64,000 nucleotides of DNA from Streptomyces albireticuli (GTDB taxonomy: Bacteria > Actinomycetota > Actinomycetes > Streptomycetales > Streptomycetaceae): positions 7,216,501 to 7,280,500 of the forward strand of contig NZ_CP021744.1 of assembly GCF_002192455.1 (NCBI RefSeq), in the 5' to 3' direction. The notes beneath the pieces were generated by a model, which saw only the letters and a list, made by a program, of their open reading frames with translations, had not been told where the DNA came from and made no database searches. A program made the position numbers and the translations under genes. This document shows positions 26,407 through 48,296 of the stretch, piece after piece. How positions within the stretch are numbered: position 1 is the first letter of the stretch; each line of letters opens with the position of its first letter.

Positions 26407-26985
26407 CTATCCGACGCGGCCGCCGGCCCGCGCCCGTACCGCCCCCGCGGGGAGCGGCACGGCCAGGGAACGGGCGAAGACCCGTGAGCCGCGCCCCGGA
26501 TCCAGGGACACCGCCCAGGCCCGTGGCGCCCGCGCGGCGTCCGCCTCCCGGAAACCGCAGCGGACGAACGCCTCGCCGCCACCGGTCGTCGCCGCGAACA
26601 CCTCGCCGACCGACCGCGCGGCGGCCTCCCGCAGCAGCGCGGCCAGCAGCCGCGACCCCACCCCGCGCCGCTGACGCCCGGAGCGCACACAGAAGTTGTG
26701 GAGCACCGCGGGCATCCCGGCCGGGGCCCGAGCGTCCCCCGGGTACGCGCGCAGGGCCACGCACCCCTCCAAAACGCCGTCGCCGTCCTCGGCCACGAGG
26801 AACTCCCGGGCCGTCGCCGCGTACGTCCCGGGCGTCCGCCACAGGAGGGCGCCGGAGCGCATGAACGGCTCCGACAGCGCGTACAGCTCCGCCGCGTCGG
26901 CGGGGTCCGCCACCCGTACGGAGGGCGGTGCGAGGGTCCGCTCGCCGGTGGGGGAGACGGCTGTCGGGCAGTGCGCCGCGGCCAC
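26407..26985 (-). CDS. GNAT acetyltransferase resembling N-acetylglutamate synthase (ArgA-like)
   Basis: 192 residues. The GNAT fold shows VRVADPADAAELYALSEPFM, then FLVAEDGDGVLEGCVALRAY, the acetyl-CoA loop RQRRGVGSRLLAALL, and FVRCGF near the end. The order and spacing resemble the small actinobacterial amino-acid N-acetyltransferases (ArgA type). In this iron-regulated locus it could prime ornithine synthesis together with ArgJ by acetylating glutamate, or acetylate the alpha-amino group of the siderophore's first residue. Sequence alone does not decide. It is the last gene on the minus strand after the formyltransferase and the 73-residue gene, 129 bases after the latter. Confidence 0.7.
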   Translation of the reverse strand: MAAAHCPTAVSPTGERTLAPPSVRVADPADAAELYALSEPFMRSGALLWRTPGTYAATAREFLVAEDGDGVLEGCVALRAYPGDARAPAGMPAVLHNFCVRSGRQRRGVGSRLLAALLREAAARSVGEVFAATTGGGEAFVRCGFREADAARAPRAWAVSLDPGRGSRVFARSLAVPLPAGAVRARAGGRVG

Positions 26986-27114
26986 GGTGGTCCTTTCCTC
27001 ACTCCGGGCGCGCGGGTACGCCGCTCGCGCCCGGGGGCGTCCCGGACAGCACCGGGTGGAGCCAGGCGGGTCCTGACTCGCGTGAACTGGGGGTGGGGTG
27101 CGGGGGAGCGCGCC

Positions 27115-27336
27115 TCAGCAGGGGCCGCCCGGATAGTCGTCCGTCTCGGGCGCGCCCGCGTCGCGCATCCTGCGCAGGACCCCGCGCAGGGTCGGCCCGT
27201 CGTCGATGAACTCCGGGCAGTTCGTCATGGTGTCGAAGACCATGGTCCCGTCGGTGGCGTGCCAGATGACCCACCGGTCCGAGGGGGTCGACCACAGGTG
27301 CGCGTACCGCCGCACCCGGTCGTCGTGCGTGCTCAT
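27115..27336 (-). CDS. Small protein of unknown function, 73 residues, in the siderophore locus
   Basis: ATG at 27336 with GGAAAGG upstream. The protein is acidic and tryptophan-bearing (LWSTPSDRWVIWHATDG, then FIDDGPTLRGVLRRMRDAG) and ends in GGPC. I do not recognise it. Its size and place invite an MbtH call, but the MbtH signature (NxExQxSLWP, ending in WTDMRP) is absent. It sits between the formyltransferase and the GNAT gene, in the same direction. The soluble cytoplasmic location is inferred from the lack of a signal or membrane segment. Confidence 0.7.
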   Translation of the reverse strand: MSTHDDRVRRYAHLWSTPSDRWVIWHATDGTMVFDTMTNCPEFIDDGPTLRGVLRRMRDAGAPETDDYPGGPC

Positions 27337-27410
27337 GAGCGGCCTTTCCGTGCTCCCGCGCGCCGGGCCGGACCCGGCCCCGGCCGCTCGCGGGAGGTCT
27401 GCCGAACGGG

Positions 27411-27447
27411 CCGGCCCGCACCCCCGCGGGGGCGGGGTGCGGGCCGG
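27411..27447 (-). terminator. Hairpin between formyltransferase and small protein gene
   Basis: Perfect 14-bp arms CCGGCCCGCACCCC / GGGGTGCGGGCCGG with a 9-base GC loop. It may reduce read-through from the formyltransferase into the next two genes. Confidence 0.55.
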
Positions 27448-27457
27448 TGTCGAGGGG

Positions 27458-28405
27458 TCAGGGGCGGCCGGTGAGGTAGCCGCCCATCGTGGTGAAGTAG
27501 TCGGCCGCGGACAGCTCCTGGCCGTCCTCGGTGCGGACCCGCTCGATCGCCAGCCCGTGGTTGCGGCCGGTCCGGGCGTCGGCGCCGGCGACGATCACCA
27601 CCGCGTCGCCCTCCCGGTAGAAGATCCGGCCGGGTGTGCCGCCGTAGCGGCCCTCGGACACCCTGGCGGCCACGACCTCCAGGCGCTTGCCGCGGTGGTG
27701 GGTGAAGGCGCTCGGGTACGGCGCGCACTGGGCCCGTACGAGGCGGTCCAGCACCTCCGCGGGCCAGTTCCAGTCGATCCGGATGTCCTCGGTGGAGCGC
27801 TTGTGGAAGAAACTGGCCTTGCTGCGGTCCTGCTTGACCCAGTCGGTGCGCCCGGAGGCGATCAGGTCCAGGCCGTCCACGGTGAGGGGCCCGAACAGCT
27901 CCAGTGTCTTGTGGAACAGGTCGGCGGTGGTGTCCCTCGGGCCCACCGGCACCGCGCGCTGGAGGACGATGTCGCCCGCGTCGAGGACCTCGTCCATCAT
28001 GTGCGCGGTGACTCCCACCTCCTTCTCGCCGTTGATGAGGGCCCAGATCAGCGGGGAGAAGCCGGCGTAGGCCGGCAGCAGCGAGTCGTGCACGTTGAGC
28101 GTGCCGTGCCGCGGCAGGTTGAAGATGCGCTCCGGGATCCAGGTGCGCCAGTTGGTCGCGACGATGACGTCCGGGTCGGCCTCCTTGAGCCGGGCGAACA
28201 GCTCCTCGTCGTCGGGGCGGTTGCGGATCAGGACGGGCACGTCGTGCTGCTCGGCGAGGTCGGCGACGGAGTCGTTCCAGATCTTCTCGTACGCGTGGTC
28301 GCTCTTGGGGTGCGTCACGACCAGTGCCACGTCGTGCTCGGAGTCGAGGAGCGCCTGAAGGGTGCGGTGCCCCCAGGTCTGATAGCCGAACATGACGACC
28401 CGCAT
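27458..28405 (-). CDS. N5-hydroxyornithine formyltransferase (CchA-like)
   Basis: 315 residues, related to methionyl-tRNA formyltransferase. The formyl-transfer triad is visible: Asn104 and His106 in LNVHDSLLPAYAGFSP and Asp142 in DEVLDAGDI. A C-terminal domain (about 205-315) follows. It transfers a formyl group from N10-formyl-tetrahydrofolate to N5-hydroxyornithine, giving the hydroxamate hfOrn for NRPS loading. An iron box (28445-28463) lies 39 bases before the start. It is divergent from the receptor and NRPS genes, a classical siderophore layout as in the coelichelin cluster. Confidence 0.9.
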   Translation of the reverse strand: MRVVMFGYQTWGHRTLQALLDSEHDVALVVTHPKSDHAYEKIWNDSVADLAEQHDVPVLIRNRPDDEELFARLKEADPDVIVATNWRTWIPERIFNLPRHGTLNVHDSLLPAYAGFSPLIWALINGEKEVGVTAHMMDEVLDAGDIVLQRAVPVGPRDTTADLFHKTLELFGPLTVDGLDLIASGRTDWVKQDRSKASFFHKRSTEDIRIDWNWPAEVLDRLVRAQCAPYPSAFTHHRGKRLEVVAARVSEGRYGGTPGRIFYREGDAVVIVAGADARTGRNHGLAIERVRTEDGQELSAADYFTTMGGYLTGRP

Positions 28406-28444
28406 GGGGTTCCTCCTTGGGGCGGTGGCTTGATCGCTCGCAAG

Positions 28445-28463
28445 TAAAGCAAGCCTTGCCTAA
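28445..28463. promoter_or_regulatory. Iron box for the formyltransferase gene
   Basis: On the minus strand it reads TTAGGCAAGGCTTGCTTTA, a weaker but clear IdeR/DmdR match, 40 bases before the start codon. Confidence 0.72.
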
Positions 28464-28528
28464 CCTCGCAACGACGGGGATCTTCCGTCGAGATGGCCGC
28501 GAGGCCCCCGTCGACAGGGGCTCCTGAC

Positions 28529-28547
28529 TTAGGTTAGGTTTGCCTAA
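28529..28547. promoter_or_regulatory. Iron box for the receptor-NRPS operon
   Basis: TTAGGTTAGGTTTGCCTAA, strong IdeR/DmdR match, 137 bases before the receptor start codon. With the box at 28445 it gives each divergent transcript its own site. Confidence 0.85.
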
Positions 28548-28684
28548 GTTATCTCGTGTCGTCGTCTCCGCACGCCTCCCGGGACCTCCTGCGGATCCTC
28601 CCGATCCGCCGCGCGCCCCTGCCCGGCCGCGGTCTCCTCGACCGGTCAGCCCGCCCCCGCCCCTTGAACGTGAAAGGGACCCCT

Positions 28685-29734
28685 GTGTCCAACGGTTCGC
28701 CTCCCCTTCCGAAGAAGCTCCTCGGCAAGCTGCCCGCCGTGGCCGTGGCCCTCGCCGCCGCGCTCACCCTGACCGCCTGCGGCGGCGGCGACTCCGGGAA
28801 GGAGGAGGACTCCGCCGCCGGGGGAAGCGGGTCCGGCGGTGCCTTCCCCGTCACGGTCGAGCACAAGTACGGCAGCACGGAGATCAAGAAGGCGCCGAAG
28901 CGGGTCGTCACCCTCGGGCTGTCCGACCAGGACGCGGCGCTGGCGCTCGGCGTCAAGCCGGTCGGCTCGGTCGACTGGTTCAAGGAGAAGCCGTACGGCA
29001 AGTGGCCGTGGACCAAGGACCTGTGGGGCTCGCAGACGCCGACGGTCGTGGGCGAACGTGACGAGTACAACATGGAGAAGATCGCCGGCCTCAAGCCGGA
29101 TCTGGTCATCGCCCAGTACTCGGGCATGAAGAAGGAGCAGTACGAGACGCTGAAGAAGATGGGCGTCCCGGTGGTCGCCCAGCCGAAGGGGCACGCCGAC
29201 TACATGGCGCCCTGGCAGGTGTCCACCCGTCAGATCGGCAAGGCCCTGGGCAAGGAGGCCGAGGCCGAGAAGAAGATCGCGGACATCGGCGCCCGCTTCA
29301 AGGCGGTCCGTGAGAAGCACCCCGAGTTCGCCGAGCAGACGCTGACCGTGGCCGACAGCTTCGAGGCGGGCAAGTACTCGGCGTTCACCAAGGGCGACCC
29401 CAAGGCGATCTTCTTCTCCGAGCTCGGCTTCAAGCTCAAGCCCGAGATCGACAAGCTGGCCAAGCCCGGCTGGAACGTCGCCGAACTGAGCGCCGAGAAG
29501 CTGGACGTGCTCGACGCCGACCGGCTCGTCTGGGTCACCTCCAGCACCCAGGCCAACGACCGCATCAAGGCCGAGCCCTTCTACAAGAAGCTGAAGGTCT
29601 CCGAGGAGAAGCGGGACCTGTTCGTCCCCTACGAGGGCCCCGACGTCGGCGCCGCGTTCTCCTTCAACACGGTGCTGTCCATCCCCTACGCCATCGACGA
29701 GATCGTGCCGCTGCTGACGGCCGCCAAGAACTGA
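28685..29734 (+). CDS. Ferri-siderophore-binding lipoprotein (FepB/FhuD/CchF family)
   Basis: 349 residues from GTG 28685 (AAAGGGA upstream). A signal peptide with lipobox LTAC places the lipid-anchored Cys at residue 32. The mature protein has the periplasmic-binding fold of Fe3+-siderophore receptors: KRVVTLGLSDQDAALALG, IAGLKPDLVIAQYSG and the long central helix region. It captures the iron-loaded siderophore at the outer face of the membrane and passes it to the FecCD permease. It lies 42 bases upstream of the NRPS, so one transcript from the iron-boxed promoter at 28529 probably carries both. Confidence 0.9.
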   Translation: MSNGSPPLPKKLLGKLPAVAVALAAALTLTACGGGDSGKEEDSAAGGSGSGGAFPVTVEHKYGSTEIKKAPKRVVTLGLSDQDAALALGVKPVGSVDWFKEKPYGKWPWTKDLWGSQTPTVVGERDEYNMEKIAGLKPDLVIAQYSGMKKEQYETLKKMGVPVVAQPKGHADYMAPWQVSTRQIGKALGKEAEAEKKIADIGARFKAVREKHPEFAEQTLTVADSFEAGKYSAFTKGDPKAIFFSELGFKLKPEIDKLAKPGWNVAELSAEKLDVLDADRLVWVTSSTQANDRIKAEPFYKKLKVSEEKRDLFVPYEGPDVGAAFSFNTVLSIPYAIDEIVPLLTAAKN

Positions 29735-29776
29735 CGCTCCAGAGCAGACGCAAGACCAGGGAAAGGCAAGACGACC

Positions 29777-43993
<14,217 letters not shown>

Positions 43994-44016
43994 GCGCAGG
44001 GCGCGGGCCTTGAGGT

Positions 44017-44065
44017 AAGGGCCCCGCCGGTGGGGAGGGATTTCCTCCCCACCGGCGGGGCCCTT
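44017..44065 (+). terminator. Terminator hairpin after the NRPS
   Basis: Perfect 22-bp arms (44017-44038 and 44044-44065) with loop GATTT, 24 bases after the NRPS stop codon. Confidence 0.8.
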
Positions 44066-44145
44066 TCCCGTGCGGCGTCCCGTGCGGGGAGGGCTTCTTC
44101 CCCACCCCGCCCCTTCCCGATACCGGGGCTCCGCCCCGGACCCCG

Positions 44146-44196
44146 GTCCTCAAGTGCCGGACGGGCTGAAATTCAGCCCGTCCGGCACTTGAGGAC
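44146..44196. repeat. Palindromic intergenic repeat with 25-bp arms
   Basis: Arms 44146-44170 (begins GTCCTCAAGTGCCGGACGGG) and 44172-44196 are exact complements around a single base. Related fragments (TCCTCAAATGCCGAACGGGC near 24753, CGCCCGGCGATTGAGCA near 54307) lie at other gene ends in this window. It matches my recollection of a dispersed palindrome frequent in Streptomyces intergenic regions. Confidence 0.75.
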
Positions 44197-44331
44197 ACCG
44201 CGCGTCAGCGCGGAACCGGGGGCCCGGGGGCTTGCCCCCGGTTCCGGGAAGGGGCGGGTGGGGAAAAAGCCCCCGGCACGGGGCGACCGCACCGCCGCCC
44301 AGGCCCCCGTACCCACCACGCCCACGCCTTA

Positions 44332-45217
44332 CTGATCGTTTCAGAGTGTCGTCCGGGGCCGTCGTAGGCAGGTGATGCCGCAGGCGAGTTCGAGCAGGCC
44401 CTGGTGGAGGTCGGCGCGTCGCTCGTAGCGGGTGCGGAGCCGTTCGAACTGGCGCAGCCAGGCGAACGCGCGCTCAACGACCCACCGGATCATGCCCAGT
44501 CCGGAACCGTGGGCGACGCCGCGTCGGGCGATCAGCGGTTTTATGCCGCGCTTCCACAGCAGGCGGCGGTACTTGTCGAAGTCGTAGCCGCGGTCGGCGT
44601 ACAAGCGCCGGGGCTCGCGGCGAGGGCGTCCACGCAGGCCCCGGATCGGTGGGACGGCGTCCAGCAGCGGCAGGAGCTGGGTGACGTCATGGCGGTTGCC
44701 GCCGGTGAGCGTGAGGGCGAGCGGGGTTCCGTGGCGGTCGACGATCAGGTGGTGCTTGGAGCCGGGGCGGGCACGGTCGACGGGTGAGGGGCCGACATGG
44801 TCCCCCCCTTGAGGGCCCGGACGTGTGAGCCGTCGACCGCGCAGTCGTCCAGGTCCAGCGAGTCCGCTCGGCGCAGTTCGGTCAGCAGGACGGCGTGCAG
44901 GCGCGGCCGGACGCCGGCCTCGGTCCAGTCCCGCAGCCGGCGCCAGGCCGTGACGCCGCAGCAGCCCACGCTCTCGGTGGGCACGTCGCGCCAGGCAACA
45001 CCGGTTCGCAGCACGTACATGATGCCCGCGAGGGCCGCCCTGTCCGGGACGCGGAGTCGCCCGGGATGGCGGTAGCGCCGCTCGGGCGCGGGTGGCAGCA
45101 GCGGAGCCACCCGCTCCCACAGGTCGTCCGGAACAAGATCAGCACGCACCCGGACACCCTGTCGACCAAGATCGTCAAGCGCAAGACCCACAGCTCAACT
45201 CATTCTGAAACGATCAG
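44332..45217 (-). mobile_element. IS5-family insertion sequence, copy 1
   Basis: 886 bp with 14-bp perfect terminal inverted repeats CTGATCGTTTCAGA, flanked on both sides by TA (44330-44331 and 45218-45219), fitting a TA target duplication. The transposase is on the minus strand. Length and ends equal those of copy 2. Confidence 0.9.
44341..45191 (-). CDS. IS5-family DDE transposase, two frames joined by a programmed frameshift (copy 1)
   Basis: The first frame (45191 down to 44745, 148 residues) has the N-terminal domain (VPDDLWERVAPLLPPAPERR) and the first catalytic Asp in DDCAVDGSHVRALKGG. The second frame runs to 44341 and carries the second Asp (LYADRGYDFDKYRRLLWKRG) and the Glu (WVVERAFAWLRQFERLRTRY). 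The frames meet at a run of seven G, so a -1 slip would give a full protein of about 283 residues. Codon 5 encodes Leu here, Phe in copy 2; otherwise I saw no difference in the protein. Confidence 0.88.
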
Positions 45218-45269
45218 TAAAGCGTGTTGCAGAAGGCGGCGAGGCGGGCATTTCCCCTGTATATGTGGG

Positions 45270-45548
45270 GTGTTGAAGCCTGAGCCGTTATGGGTGGAGA
45301 CGTTCACGGGCCTGCGGATGCGGCAGTTCGAGCGCCTGGTGAAGGTCGTGCGTGAACGAGGCGGGAACGGGCCCGGTGGCGGTCGTCCGTGGTGTCTGCC
45401 GCCGGCGGACCGGGTGCTGCCGGTGGCTGTGCACTACCGCACGAACCTCACCATGCGGCAGCTCGCCCCGCTGTTCGGCGTCTCGCCGGCGACCGTGTGC
45501 CGGGTGATCAAGCGGCTGCGGCCGTTGCTCGCAATTGAGCCGGCCTCA
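45270..45548 (+). pseudogene. 5' fragment of a second IS5-family transposase (HTH_Tnp_4 type)
   Basis: From GTG 45270 the frame reads KPEPLWVETFTGLRMRQFER, then RERGGNGPGGGRPWCLPPAD and HYRTNLTMRQLAPLFGVSPA, the N-terminal helix-turn-helix half of a Streptomyces IS5-type transposase unlike the flanking IS. Similarity ends near AIEPASRP at about 45548 and the DDE part is missing. It is a remnant of an older insertion, cut by a later rearrangement. A 9-bp inverted repeat, GGACTTGTC (45561) with GACAAGTCC (45609), follows directly. Confidence 0.75.
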
Positions 45549-45733
45549 CGCCCTGCCGGCGGACTTGTCCAATCCATTGTCCGGGGTGTGGGACACCTGC
45601 CCACTTGTGACAAGTCCATGGCGTCTGCGTTGCATTCGCCCAGAAATGCCCTACACAGTCGTTTTCGCTGGTTACGGTGCTGGCAAGCGAGTCGATCATC
45701 GGCGACACCGCACCGCATTCCGGAGGATTTCCC

Positions 45734-47203
45734 GTGCCCGTATCCCGTCGCAGCCGGGCCATAGCCGCCCTCGCGGCCGCCCCGGTGCTCCTGTCCCTGG
45801 CGACGCCCGCCGTCGCCCGCGGGGCGCACGACCAGCACGACCAGCACCTGGCGAGGAAGCTGGTCAAGGAGGCGTCCGGGGAGAGCGCCTACCGTCACCT
45901 GGAGGCCTTCCAGAAGATCGCCGACGCCAACGGCGGCAACCGGGCCGCAGGCACCCCCGGCTACGACGCCTCGGCGGCCTATGTGTACGGGCAGCTCAAG
46001 CGCGCCGGGTACGACGTCTCGTACCAGGACTTCACGTTCTACGAGTCGAAGACCCTGCGCCAGAAGCTGACCGTGGGCGGGCGTCAACTTCCCACCGCCG
46101 CATACACCTTCAGCAGGTCGACCCCGGCCGGCGGGCTCACCGCCCAGCTGAAGGCCGCCCGCGTCGACGACACCCCGGGCTGCTCGCTCGACGACTACGC
46201 CTCGGACACCTTCACCGGGAAGATCGCGCTGGTGAAGCGCGGCAGCTGCACCTTCCCGGAGAAGGAGGCCGTCGCCGCGAAGGCGGGCGCGGCCGGCATC
46301 ATCGTCTACAACCACTCCGGGACCGACCTGGCGCAGGGCACCGTCGAGTCGCGGGACAACGCCCACATCCCGGCCGCCGGGATCGGCCTGGCCGACGGTG
46401 AGGCGCTGGCCGGGCAGCTCGCCAAGGGCCCGGTCGAGGTCACTCTGGACGTGGCTACCGAGAACGTTGCCAAGAAGACCCGCAATGTGATCGCCGAGAC
46501 CCGCACCGGCAACCCGGACAGCGTGGTCGCGCTCGGCAGCCACCTCGACTCGGTGCCCGACGGGCCCGGCATCAACGACAACGGCTCCGGCTCGGCCGGT
46601 CTGCTCGAGGTGGCCCTCAAGCTCGCCAAGGAGACCAAGCAGACCCGCAAGCACCCCAAGCAGCTCCCCAACAAGGTGCGGTTCTCCTGGTGGTCCGGCG
46701 AGGAGCTCGGCCTGTTCGGCTCGAAGCACTACGTCAAGAACCTCACCGAGCGGCAGCAGAAGCAGATCAAGCTCTATCTGAACTTCGACATGATCGCCTC
46801 GCCGAACGCGGCCCAGCTCGTCTACGACGGCGACGACTCCGACAAGAAGGGAGCAGGCCCCGGCCCGGCCGGTTCGGCACAGATCGAGGGCCTCATCAAC
46901 GGCTATCTCGACAAGCGGCACGTCCAGCACGAGGGCTACGACTTCAACGGGCGCTCCGACTACGGCCCCTTCATCGCGGTCGGCATCCCGGCCGGCGGCA
47001 CCACCACCGGCGCCGAGGAGATCAAGTCGCCCGAGCAGTCCAGGAAGTGGGGCGGGAAGGCCGGGGAGGCCTTCGACCCCAACTACCACGCCGCGGGCGA
47101 CACGTTGAAGAACATCGACAAGAAGTACTTCGACCTCAATATCGACGTCATCGCCCAGGCAGTCGGCACGTACGCCTACGACCTGAGCTCGCTGAAGCAC
47201 TGA
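45734..47203 (+). CDS. Secreted M28-family aminopeptidase with PA domain
   Basis: 489 residues from GTG 45734 (GGAGGA 6 bases upstream). A signal peptide covers about residues 1-30 (VSRRSRAIAALAAAPVLLSL, ending AVA). A protease-associated domain (about 125-245, with GKIALVKRGSCTFPEKE) precedes the M28 catalytic domain. Zinc ligands and catalytic acids are visible in LGSHLDSVPDGPGINDNGSG, WWSGEELGLFG, LNFDMIASP and NYHAAGDT. The enzyme resembles the Streptomyces griseus double-zinc aminopeptidase that removes N-terminal hydrophobic residues outside the cell. It lies between inverted IS copies and has no clear link to the siderophore pathway. Confidence 0.9.
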   Translation: MPVSRRSRAIAALAAAPVLLSLATPAVARGAHDQHDQHLARKLVKEASGESAYRHLEAFQKIADANGGNRAAGTPGYDASAAYVYGQLKRAGYDVSYQDFTFYESKTLRQKLTVGGRQLPTAAYTFSRSTPAGGLTAQLKAARVDDTPGCSLDDYASDTFTGKIALVKRGSCTFPEKEAVAAKAGAAGIIVYNHSGTDLAQGTVESRDNAHIPAAGIGLADGEALAGQLAKGPVEVTLDVATENVAKKTRNVIAETRTGNPDSVVALGSHLDSVPDGPGINDNGSGSAGLLEVALKLAKETKQTRKHPKQLPNKVRFSWWSGEELGLFGSKHYVKNLTERQQKQIKLYLNFDMIASPNAAQLVYDGDDSDKKGAGPGPAGSAQIEGLINGYLDKRHVQHEGYDFNGRSDYGPFIAVGIPAGGTTTGAEEIKSPEQSRKWGGKAGEAFDPNYHAAGDTLKNIDKKYFDLNIDVIAQAVGTYAYDLSSLKH

Positions 47204-47229
47204 GCCGACGCGGGCGGCGGACAGGAAAA

Positions 47230-47266
47230 GGCGGGGCGGGTGCTCGTGATGAGCGCCCGCCCCGCC
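47230..47266 (+). terminator. Terminator hairpin after the M28 peptidase
   Basis: 16-bp arms with one mismatch (GGCGGGGCGGGTGCTC / GAGCGCCCGCCCCGCC), 5-base loop, 27 bases after the stop codon. Confidence 0.7.
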
Positions 47267-47283
47267 GTCGTTCGCACGGAGTG

Positions 47284-47400
47284 CTACTGCGTGACCTTCC
47301 CGATGAGCACGCTGCCGGTGCCCGCCGCGGTGCCGCGCTCGTCCACCAGCTGCACGGTCCCGAAGAACTGACGTCTCCTCCTCCAGGTCCGGCCGGCCGG
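47284..47400 (-). pseudogene. Possible orphan 3' end of a gene cut by the IS insertion
   Basis: On the minus strand the frame ending at 47284 reads FFGTVQLVDERGTAAGTGSV then LIGKVTQ and stop, which looks like a genuine protein C-terminus converging on the peptidase terminator. Upstream, the frame runs into IS copy 2, and no matching continuation is found beyond 48308. I cannot name the family. It may also be chance. Confidence 0.35.
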
Positions 47401-47445
47401 CCCGCTGCGCCTGCACTTACTGATCGTTTCAGAATGAGTTGAGCT

Positions 47446-48296
47446 GTGGGTCTTGCGTTTGACGATCTTGGTCGACAGGGTGTCCGGGTGCGTGCTGATC
47501 TTGTTCCGGACGACCTGTGGGAGCGGGTGGCTCCGCTGCTGCCACCCGCGCCCGAGCGGCGCTACCGCCATCCCGGGCGACTCCGCGTCCCGGACAGGGC
47601 GGCCCTCGCGGGCATCATGTACGTGCTGCGAACCGGTGTTGCCTGGCGCGACGTGCCCACCGAGAGCGTGGGCTGCTGCGGCGTCACGGCCTGGCGCCGG
47701 CTGCGGGACTGGACCGAGGCCGGCGTCCGGCCGCGCCTGCACGCCGTCCTGCTGACCGAACTGCGCCGAGCGGACTCGCTGGACCTGGACGACTGCGCGG
47801 TCGACGGCTCACACGTCCGGGCCCTCAAGGGGGGGACCATGTCGGCCCCTCACCCGTCGACCGTGCCCGCCCCGGCTCCAAGCACCACCTGATCGTCGAC
47901 CGCCACGGAACCCCGCTCGCCCTCACGCTCACCGGCGGCAACCGCCATGACGTCACCCAGCTCCTGCCGCTGCTGGACGCCGTCCCACCGATCCGGGGCC
48001 TGCGTGGACGCCCTCGCCGCGAGCCCCGGCGCTTGTACGCCGACCGCGGCTACGACTTCGACAAGTACCGCCGCCTGCTGTGGAAGCGCGGCATAAAACC
48101 GCTGATCGCCCGACGCGGCGTCGCCCACGGTTCCGGACTGGGCATGATCCGGTGGGTCGTTGAGCGCGCGTTCGCCTGGCTGCGCCAGTTCGAACGGCTC
48201 CGCACCCGCTACGAGCGACGCGCCGACCTCCACCAGGGCCTGCTCGAACTCGCCTGCGGCATCACCTGCCTACGACGGCCCCGGACGACACTCTGA
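47446..48296 (+). CDS. IS5-family DDE transposase, two frames joined by a programmed frameshift (copy 2)
   Basis: GTG start at 47446. The first frame ends at 47892 and the second, shifted by -1, ends at 48296. They overlap around the seven-G run at 47829-47835, in the codons for ALKGG, right after the first catalytic Asp. Domains are as in copy 1 (DDE residues in CAVDGSHV, YADRGYD and VVERAFAW). The intact reading in both copies suggests that the frameshift is a built-in control of transposase level, not decay. Confidence 0.88.
47829..47835 (+). promoter_or_regulatory. Slippery G7 run for -1 frameshifting in the transposase
   Basis: AAGGGGGGGACC within the overlap of the two transposase frames. 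The same run is present at 44802-44808 (as C7) in copy 1. Confidence 0.6.

Larger units (their letters stand above)
43994..44331. other. Intergenic region, 338 bases, packed with hairpins, no gene
   Basis: Between the NRPS stop and the IS there are three nested palindromic structures: the terminator 44017-44065, the 25-bp-arm palindrome 44146-44196, and flanking C-rich/G-rich blocks (44098-44120 and 44239-44262) that are inverted copies of each other. Similar blocks occur elsewhere in the window (1907-1960 and around 54330-54350). Confidence 0.6.

Noticed and set aside
27115..27336. Calling the 73-residue protein an MbtH-like protein
   Set aside because: None of the conserved MbtH residues (NxExQxSLWP, CLxxIExxWTDMRP) can be aligned; only size and location fit.
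45734..47203. M28 peptidase as siderophore-processing enzyme
   Set aside because: It lies within the IS-bounded unit, has no iron box and has a general aminopeptidase architecture; association with the NRPS is best explained by insertion.
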